A DNA stretch of 21,870 nt from Stramenopiles sp. TOSAG23-6 (taxonomy: Eukaryota > Sar): assembly GCA_900128565.1 (NCBI GenBank), contig LT636022.1, positions 1-21,870 of the forward strand. Reading direction: 5' to 3'. The position numbers and the translations under genes are program-made. Below, piece after piece: positions 16,809 to 21,870 of this stretch. Below the pieces are notes generated by a model that worked only from the letters and a program-made list of their open reading frames with translations, was not told the DNA's origin and made no database searches. The stretch's first letter is position 1, and every line of letters begins with the position of its first letter.

Positions 16809-17570
16809 TCAAACTGGTTTCTCAGCTGGTTTATCTACGTCTGAAGATACTTCATCCCCACTATGACTAGATGGCTGGTTATGTATTAAACCAAGCGAAG
16901 CAGCTCGATCCCGTAAGGCTAGAACTGACCGAACATCACGCAAATGTTGAATTTGTTCAAGAAATGGGAGGATATCTAATAAGGCAGTATCATTTGGGTC
17001 ATCTACCCAACCACAAATAGGCACTGCATTTTTCTCACATAGAGAGTAACAAACAGGAGAGTTATCAACTAAAAGAACTTTAGATTGGTCAGCTCGAACT
17101 TTGCTTAAATCTTTCATAAAACATCCAGCCACTTCAGTGCAGCTCTGACGATAATATCTCTGCCTTACAACTCCCTTAGTATCAATACGATCGACAACAG
17201 GATCCGCATATAGTCTTTTACTAGCTGTAAATATTGCAATGTTATACCACTGACTGACATTTTCTAAAAATTCAAGTAAATGAGGCCGACACGATACGTA
17301 AAAGGTACATAATCTAGAACCCTCGTCGAACACATTTACCATAAAATCATAGTCTGAAGTTGGCCGTGTTGTAGAATGTACAAGAGTTTCATCTAAATCT
17401 AACACGAGAGTACATCTATTATGCACTCGCGCACTTACACGCGACTTACCATACAATCGAGTATGACTACAGTTCCTTGATAGACGAGATTTGGTAGCAC
17501 GAGTCTTACCAGTGGACTCATCGTGTGGGAAAAGTTGTGACAGAAACCACGAAGCAACTGTCGAAGCCAT
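16809..17570 (-). CDS. HAD-family protein phosphatase, CTDNEP1/Dullard-like
   Basis: Single-exon gene of 253 residues, ATG at 17570. The catalytic motif LVLDLDETLVHS lies at ~55-66, with D58 the expected phospho-accepting Asp and D60 the general acid. Downstream are the FCP/SCP signatures: FYVSCRPHLLEFLENVSQWY, IAIFTASKRLYADPVVD, the KDLSKV segment, VLLVDNSP, and WVDDPNDTALLDILPFLEQI followed by DVRSVL, which is the pattern of the CTDNEP1 (Dullard)/Nem1 branch. Those enzymes dephosphorylate lipins at the nuclear envelope/ER and so control membrane lipid synthesis. The N-terminus here is short and lacks an obvious membrane anchor (residues 1-15 are only mildly hydrophobic), so soluble SCP-type function is possible. 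Divergent with EB1 over a 320-base spacer. Confidence 0.88.
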   Translation of the reverse strand: MASTVASWFLSQLFPHDESTGKTRATKSRLSRNCSHTRLYGKSRVSARVHNRCTLVLDLDETLVHSTTRPTSDYDFMVNVFDEGSRLCTFYVSCRPHLLEFLENVSQWYNIAIFTASKRLYADPVVDRIDTKGVVRQRYYRQSCTEVAGCFMKDLSKVRADQSKVLLVDNSPVCYSLCEKNAVPICGWVDDPNDTALLDILPFLEQIQHLRDVRSVLALRDRAASLGLIHNQPSSHSGDEVSSDVDKPAEKPV

Positions 17571-17890
17571 TTCTATACTTGTTTATATTACTATTCAATA
17601 TCGATGTGGGTTTCTGGTATCACCCAATTTTTAATCGTTTACTGTAGGTTGCTTGCCCAATTATTAATAAATAGTAGGGAATTTAAGCAAGAAGAACTTG
17701 GCCAAAAACCAGAATGTTCTGTGATTGTGAAGATCCGTTTTACGTTTTACACGAAATAAAAAAAAAAATTGCAATGAATTTTTTTTGATGTTGATTGATG
17801 TTTCAAATGTTTGAATTGAAGAAGAGTTCTAAATTCTAATTCTTCCTCCTCCTCGAGGCTATCATATTTAGAGACTGTCAATTATACAAC
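17571..17890. promoter_or_regulatory. divergent promoter region, phosphatase / EB1
   Basis: 320 bases between divergent start codons. On the EB1 side a pyrimidine-rich tract (ttcttcctcctcctcgagg, about 17841-17859) lies 30-50 bases before the ATG, a likely transcription-start or leader feature. An A run followed by a T run near 17758-17788 marks the centre. No open frame or repeat. Confidence 0.4.
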
Positions 17891-18989
17891 ATGACCCCAA
17901 TTGTCCAAGTGAAAGCTGGTCTTATGGACCCTGCGTATTTCTTAGGTCGCCGTGAACTAGTCCAATGGGTTAATGCTGAGATTAACACAAATTATCAGAA
18001 AGTGGAAGAGACTGCTTCAGGTGCAGCTGTAGTCCAGCTCTTAGACAAATGTTTCCCAAAAAAGGTTCCTATGCATAAAGTCAACTGGGCTGCTAAAGCA
18101 GATTACGAATATATTCAGAACTACAAAATTATCCAAAAGCTTTTCAACAAATTTAAGGTTGAAAAGCACGTTGATGTCAACAAACTTATTCGTGGAAAGT
18201 ATCAGGATAATCTTGAATGGTTACAGTGGATGAAAGCATTTTTTGAAGCAAACTATAACGAAGCTGAAGAGTACGACGCAGTAGCACGCCGCGCCAAAGG
18301 GAAAGGTGGCTCAAAAGTTAAAACAAATTCAGGTAAGCCTCTAGCTCGTGCACAACGTAAATTGGCAGCTACTCCAGCTCCCGGTGCTGCTGCTCGAAAA
18401 AACAAAAGTCCTGCTAAAAAAGTTCGAGAAGAGTCTCCTTTGAAAGCTGCTTCGTTGAAAGAAAATAATGTAACTTCTCATGTTGGTGCACCAAGACCCC
18501 CGGCTTCAGCATCATCTGAAGCATCAGCGGCATTGAAAGAAAAATGCAAAAATTTGAAAAAAACAAACGAAAAACTCACAACGAAGAATACTTCTCTAAC
18601 TCAGTCAAATGCCGAATTAAAACTAATGGTTGATGGACTCGAGAAGGAACGCGATTTTTACTTTGCAAAACTTCGAGAAGTGGAAGTAATGTTACAAGAC
18701 GTGTACGTTATCATTTCCATTTTTTACCAACATTTTTTTTATAGAAAATTTTGTATGTAACAAAAAAACATTACCAAAAAAAAAATCCTAAACTCTAACT
18801 CTAATTTTTACTAAAAAAAATATTTTTTCATAACTCATGGTGGACGGTAACGACAAAGATATCGAAAAGCCAGATGATGAATCTCAGGTCAAAAAACTTC
18901 TTGATAAGTGTTTTGCTCTTTTATACGCATCCGAAGAAGGCAGCGAGGATTCAACTACAGAACAAGAAACTGGACAAGTTGTTGCGTAG
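17891..18989 (+). CDS. EB1: EB1-family microtubule plus-end binding protein, two exons
   Basis: Exons 17891-18702 and 18839-18989 give 320 residues. Residues ~14-120 form the EB1-type calponin-homology domain (LGRRELVQWVNAEINTNYQK; GAAVVQLLDKCFPKKVPMHK; NYKIIQKLFNKFKV; LIRGKYQDNLEWLQWMKAFF), which binds the growing microtubule lattice. A basic Ala/Pro linker (~140-210) follows, also microtubule-binding in the family. A coiled coil starting ~215 leads into the EB homology motif (KERDFYFAKLREVEVMLQD), and exon 2 completes it (VKKLLDKCFALLYASEEG), the part that recruits CAP-Gly and SxIP partners. The C-terminus (EQETGQVVA) lacks the acidic EEY/F tail of animal EB1. The intron is a diverged introner that splits the EBH domain. 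Confidence 0.93.
18703..18838 (+). mobile_element. introner copy 10, diverged (EB1 intron)
   Basis: 136-nt intron, phase 2. 5' junction GACGT|GTACGT, 3' junction ACTCAT|GGTG. The core has decayed (AGAAAATTTTGTATGTAAC), but a fresh CTAAC at 18795-18799 lies about 40 bases before the 3' junction, near the spacing seen in intact copies. Here the base pair before the 5' junction is GT rather than AT. Removal restores the EBH reading frame. Confidence 0.75.
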
Positions 18990-19054
18990 TTTTAAGTACA
19001 AAAAATAGTACGAAATCGTTGCGTAGTTTTAAGTACAAAAAATAGTACGAAATC
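18981..19054 (+). repeat. 37-bp perfect tandem repeat over the EB1 stop codon
   Basis: Copies at 18981-19017 and 19018-19054 are identical. The first contains the EB1 stop codon TAG (18987-18989). Each copy includes TTAAGTACAAAAAATAGTAC, which resembles the reverse complement of the introner core (about 20 of 24 positions over the aligned stretch). Confidence 0.9.
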
Positions 19055-19325
19055 TCACTATACGTACAACACTGCGTAGTCGTCTAATTACTACTACAAC
19101 TATATATTAATATATAGCTATATGGTCTAGTACTCAAAAACGTTTCTGATATGATATAGATGTTATAACAAAGATAGGAGAGCAAGGCTAAACAATAATA
19201 AATGAAACATTTTTACAACAAAAATAAAAAGTGTTTCATCTCAAATTTATTTTGTTCAAGTTATTTACATTTTAAATTATTTGATGTTTTTACATTAATT
19301 TAAAAATCATGCGCATTCAGTTAAA
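18990..19325. other. spacer between convergent EB1 and CD225 genes
   Basis: About 336 AT-rich bases with no usable frame. It starts with the 37-bp tandem repeat, then a palindromic AT block (tatatattaatatatagctatat, near 19100-19123). Further on, aataaatgaaac near 19197 could serve as the EB1 poly(A) signal. The mirrored aaatgttt/aaacattt segments near 19204-19240 might form a hairpin. Confidence 0.35.
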
Positions 19326-19664
19326 CTAGTATACCTCAATGAAAGGAGGAGTAAAACTGAACTTAACGATATTTAAAAGTCTCAGGGCGACGAGTGTATT
19401 TACAAGGAGAATAAAGCAAATGACGGCAGTAATAGCGTACCATTTAGATTTTAAAGCCGTTTTACGAGCTTCTTTTCGATAGCCATTATTTTTTTGTTGG
19501 CTTGAAATGTAATGGTAACGTACTGAAAAGATACCAATTGGGAAAAACATAACTAAACTCAACCAAGATAACCACATATAACTAGGCACATATATTATAT
19601 CGTCCGCCAGACCAATTCTGTGCTGGACTGGAAGGTCCTGAGTAGTATAACTAAAATATTGCAT
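19326..19664 (-). CDS. CD225/dispanin-family small membrane protein
   Basis: 112 residues, ATG at 19664, TAG at 19326. Two hydrophobic segments flank a basic loop. The first is ~30-46 (MWLSWLSLVMFFPIGIFSV). The loop is RYHYISSQQKNNGYRKEARK. The second is ~74-94 (WYAITAVICFILLVNTLVAL). The spacing and the PIGIFSV.Y...S......G....A...S..A.. pattern match CD225 (IFITM/dispanin) proteins, in which the first segment lies partly in the membrane and the loop faces the cytosol. Family members act in membrane fusion or vesicle trafficking; the role here is unknown. The protein is at the usual size for the family. Confidence 0.75.
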   Translation of the reverse strand: MQYFSYTTQDLPVQHRIGLADDIIYVPSYMWLSWLSLVMFFPIGIFSVRYHYISSQQKNNGYRKEARKTALKSKWYAITAVICFILLVNTLVALRLLNIVKFSFTPPFIEVY

Positions 19665-20136
19665 CCTTTTTTCAAATAACTATGTCTATACTTAAGAGAC
19701 TATATTACTTTCAACACTCTAGTATTGTGCCTATATTATGATCAATTCAACTGAGTTATTTAATGAATATCCGGGGCTGTGAAGCACTGTTAAAGAAACC
19801 ACCGGTCAGGCACAGTTGCAAAGAAGCCGCTGCAGGAACTGAGCGGTCAAGCTGTTAAATTCCTGAAAATGGTACCCGGATCACCACATGCCGAATGCCG
19901 AAAAATAAAAATTGAATAATTTTTCGCCCGCTCGCTCGGCAAAAAGATTTTTTTTTGAGTAGCATTTTTATCTCAGATCATCTAAAAAAGGTTCATAATA
20001 TTATTATTTAAACAGGTCTACTTGTGGTGAGCAATTATTATATAAACACAATATAACTGTCATGATTTGGGTAAAGGGTTGTGCTTAAGATTGGGTTCAT
20101 TACAGTGGTGCTTTTATTATTGCTAGTCCACAAAAG
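19665..20136. other. divergent spacer holding a GC-rich structured segment
   Basis: 472 bases between divergent starts with no plausible coding frame. Most is AT-rich, but about 19765-19945 is clearly richer in GC and rich in inverted repeats; it is annotated separately as a possible RNA gene. The remaining 19960-20136 is AT-rich and should hold the promoter of the downstream kinase-like gene. Confidence 0.4.
19765..19960 (+). ncRNA. possible structured non-coding RNA, strand uncertain
   Basis: A GC-richer island in an AT-rich spacer. ATCCGGG near 19769-19775 can pair with CCCGGAT at 19875-19881, closing a ~100-base domain. Inside, CCGCT and AGCGG can close a small hairpin (gcaggaactg loop), and CTGTG can pair with CACAG. 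A second hairpin follows: GCCGA...CGAAAAAT with AATTTTTCG...TCGGC. It ends with a run of nine to ten T bases near 19949-19957, typical of RNA polymerase III termination. I compared it mentally with tRNA, 5S, U-snRNAs and SRP RNA and could not match it. Pairings were found by eye, not folded. Confidence 0.3.
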
Positions 20137-21814
20137 ATGCTACCCAAGTTGAGTATTTCACTTCCAGAAACTGAGAGTACGCCGTCTCGTAAGTCTTATA
20201 AACCCCTTTCTCCTCTTTCAACAAAGCGTACGTTCAGCGGCGTCGGATCACCATTATCTCGTCGTCCAAGTAAGAAAGTGCTTGAAACACCAAATCATTC
20301 TTTTGTAGATATAAAATTACTTGAACGTATCTTTTTAGACTTGGATCGCGATGGAGATGGTTTAATATCTCGTGATGAGTTTAGGGAAATCTGCTCTAAT
20401 ACAGATTATTTAAATCTCAGCCCAGAAGAAGTAGAGCGAGTGTTCCGTTGCATGGATCGTTCTGAACGCGGTGTCCTGAATTTTAAGCAGTTCAAAAAGG
20501 CAATTCGTCGAAGGAGGTTTATGTCGAGTATAGTGAGCACATATCACGTCAATTTTTTATTCAAAGTTATGCCAAACTACGACTACACAAAGTCGACAGC
20601 TGTGAACTATAAATCTGGTGACAAGACGTTTCATGGTGATTTTGCTAGTATTCGTAAGAAACTTGACTATTCTTATCATGTAAATTATTGTAAGAAACGT
20701 CAGTTGTGGCAGGATGCGGTAATTAAAAGTGTTGCTTCTCGCGGCGAGAGTCAACCAAATCCTTGGGTTGTTTACACATGTGGTCCAATGGGTGCTGGTA
20801 AAGGCTATGCTCTATCGTGGATGTCAAGATTTGGTTATTTTCCTCTGGAAGACATAGTGCATGTTGATCCAGATCATTTTAAACGCTTGATGCCTGAGTG
20901 GAAAGGATATCTGGAACATGTTTGTTTTCATCATATATTTGAAATTTATTTTTTTTCGTACGAAATTTTGTACCTAACGAATTTTTTTCACTAAAAAAAA
21001 TATTTCGAAATATTTTTTCACAGTATAGGATAATGAAACAGCTGGAACTCACTGTCACTTAGAATCTGCATATATGCAAGAGATTGCACAAGAAGTCGGT
21101 TTACAAGACTCGGTAAATATGTGGATTGATGGTAGTCTTCATGATGTACGTTTTCATTTGAATTTCAAATTTTTTTCATACGAAATTTTGTACCTAACGA
21201 TTTTTTTTTTGAAATATTTTCCCAAAATACACGGTTTATGGTTCTCTCAGGTATTTACCACATTACGTCTACGATTTCCTCAATATCGAATTGCAATTTT
21301 TTATGTATATTGTAGTGAACAAGAAGTTCGAAGACGCATGTATGTTTATATGAATTTCTAATTTAATATTTTTTCATACGAAATTTTGTACCTAACGAAT
21401 TTTTTTTTGAAATATTTTTTCACAATACATCGCTAAACGAGCTGAAGAAACTGGGAGAGTCATTCCTGAGAGTATGATTCAAAATTCTCTAGATTCACCA
21501 ATCAAAAGTTTGCGTTTACTTACACCTAAATGTGATTTTGTTGCTCAAATTAATAATGAAGGTCCAACTCCTATTCTTGAAGCTTTTGAAACTATTGACA
21601 GATCAGGTCGTTGGCAACTCATAAGTAATCAATTTTCAACTGATGCAACGCACCCTCTTGATTTCCCAGAAATTTTATCGCCTCTTTTTGTTTCAAAATT
21701 ATATCCTGTACAATGTAAAATATCAAATAATACTGCATTTGGGCTAGTAGTACCAGATGAAGAAAATTGTAAATTGAGCAATTATGTATGTTTTATTCAT
21801 CGTACATTTCAAAC

Positions 21815-21849
<35 letters not shown>

Positions 21850-21870
21850 AATATTTTTATAAAAAATTTT
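20137..21870 (+). CDS. EF-hand protein with zeta-toxin-like P-loop kinase domain (3' end outside window)
   Basis: Exons 20137-20919, 21029-21145, 21233-21339 and 21431-21785, continuing past the window. Residues 1-~55 are Ser/Pro-rich. A canonical EF-hand loop is at 70-81 (DRDGDGLISRDE), followed by a degenerate partner at ~107-118 (MDRSERGVLNFKQF). A Walker A loop follows at 216-223 (GPMGAGKG), with Gly where Ser/Thr is usual. Then come VDPDHFK and LMPEW at the end of exon 1, AGTHCHLES in exon 2, WIDGSLHD, and RFPQYRIAIFYVY in exon 3. This order fits the zeta-toxin/UDP-GlcNAc-kinase P-loop class. In protists such domains are usually found as EF-hand fusions; there is no sign of a toxin-antitoxin pair here, and calcium-regulated phosphotransfer is inference. 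All four introns are introners. Confidence 0.82.
20920..21028 (+). mobile_element. introner copy 11 (kinase-like gene intron 1)
   Basis: 109-nt intron, phase 0. 5' junction AACAT|GTTTGT (the only GTTTGT), 3' junction TATAG|GATA, canonical AG. The core is perfect. The tail AAATATTT is repeated (aaaaaaaatatttcgaaatatttttt), putting the branch A about 51 bases from the 3' end. Confidence 0.85.
21146..21232 (+). mobile_element. introner copy 12 (kinase-like gene intron 2)
   Basis: 87-nt intron, phase 0. 5' junction TGAT|GTACGT, 3' junction ATACAC|GGTT. Branch A 35 bases from the end. An AG 18 bases further (CTCAG at about 21246-21250) would also keep frame, but would drop six residues (GLWFSQ) that lie in a conserved-looking stretch. 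Confidence 0.75.
21340..21430 (+). mobile_element. introner copy 13 (kinase-like gene intron 3)
   Basis: 91-nt intron, phase 2. 5' junction CGCAT|GTATGT, 3' junction ATACAT|CGCT, near-perfect core (TTTCATACGAAA). No AG at the end. Removal joins QEVRRR to IAKRAEETG in frame. Confidence 0.88.
21786..21870 (+). mobile_element. introner copy 14, cut by the window end (kinase-like gene intron 4)
   Basis: 5' junction AATTAT|GTATGT, phase 0, then TTTTATTCATCGTACATTTC. A 30-base T run follows at 21816-21845. The core that should follow is not reached or is lost, so membership rests on the 5' end and context. Confidence 0.55.

Noticed and set aside
14966-21400. A recurring peptide (FFSYEILYLT) in many open frames, looking like a repeated protein motif
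   Set aside because: It is the translation of the introner core in one frame. It appears only where frames run into introns and is not part of mature proteins.
21816-21845. The 30-base T run as a retroposon poly(A) tail
   Set aside because: It lies just inside a new intron starting GTATGT, has no visible retroposon body or target duplication, and the window ends there; slippage in a T-rich introner arm is simpler.
20137-21870. The zeta-toxin-like domain as part of a toxin-antitoxin system
   Set aside because: The gene is intron-split, fused to an EF-hand and has no antitoxin-like neighbour; a eukaryotic kinase-like role is more likely.
1-21870. CRISPR arrays, operons, Shine-Dalgarno sites or bacterial insertion sequences
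   Set aside because: None seen; the gene structure and protein families are eukaryotic.

Overview
The window looks like a compact, AT-rich nuclear genome segment from a unicellular eukaryote. Genes sit on both strands with very short spacers (29 bases between two convergent stop codons at 11331/11361), several genes are split by very short introns, and the products are plainly eukaryotic: an EB1 microtubule-end protein, an actin-related protein, a CTDNEP1/Dullard-type phosphatase, a CD225 membrane protein, and WW/IQ/EF-hand and FN3/EF-hand proteins. The combination of EF-hand plus zeta-like P-loop kinase, FN3 plus EF-hand giants and marine-type photolyase suggests a stramenopile-like protist; this taxonomic guess is inference only.

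Layout: a small secreted protein (16-474, -); a 1733-residue FN3/EF-hand protein (807-6008, +); a photolyase/cryptochrome with four exons and a possible UBA tail behind a run of N bases (6170-8479, -); a WW/IQ/EF-hand protein (8728-11331, +); a proline-rich protein with a KOW-like end (11361-12272, -); a divergent actin-related protein (12535-13873, -); a signal peptide + SAM-like + PhyH-like dioxygenase protein with six exons (14076-16449, -); a CTDNEP1-like phosphatase (16809-17570, -); EB1 (17891-18989, +); a CD225/dispanin protein (19326-19664, -); a possible structured RNA (about 19765-19960); and an EF-hand/zeta-kinase-like gene running off the right end (20137-21870, +).

The striking content is a family of near-identical introns. 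All intron positions I can place (14 elements, one cut by the window end, plus one older companion intron) begin GTAYGT or GTTTGT. Most carry the same core, TTTCGTACGAAA followed by TTTTGTACCTAAC, then a T-rich tract, and end ATACAT, ATACAG or ATACAC. These are introner elements: mobile introns spread in multiple copies. The CTAAC at the end of the core is a good branch point, usually 33-37 bases before the 3' junction. The ends form a short inverted repeat (GTAT...ATAC) flanked by AT on both sides, as if inserted like a small DNA transposon with an AT target duplication. Most copies lack AG at the 3' end, yet removing them exactly at this boundary restores the reading frame, and in conserved domains (photolyase, PhyH, kinase) restores a protein of the expected form. 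One copy sits directly against the 5' splice site of another intron with no exon between, a layout suited to recursive splicing. Both giant + strand genes have no introns at all. Proteins in this annotation were read after removing these introns by eye; no alignment or search was run.
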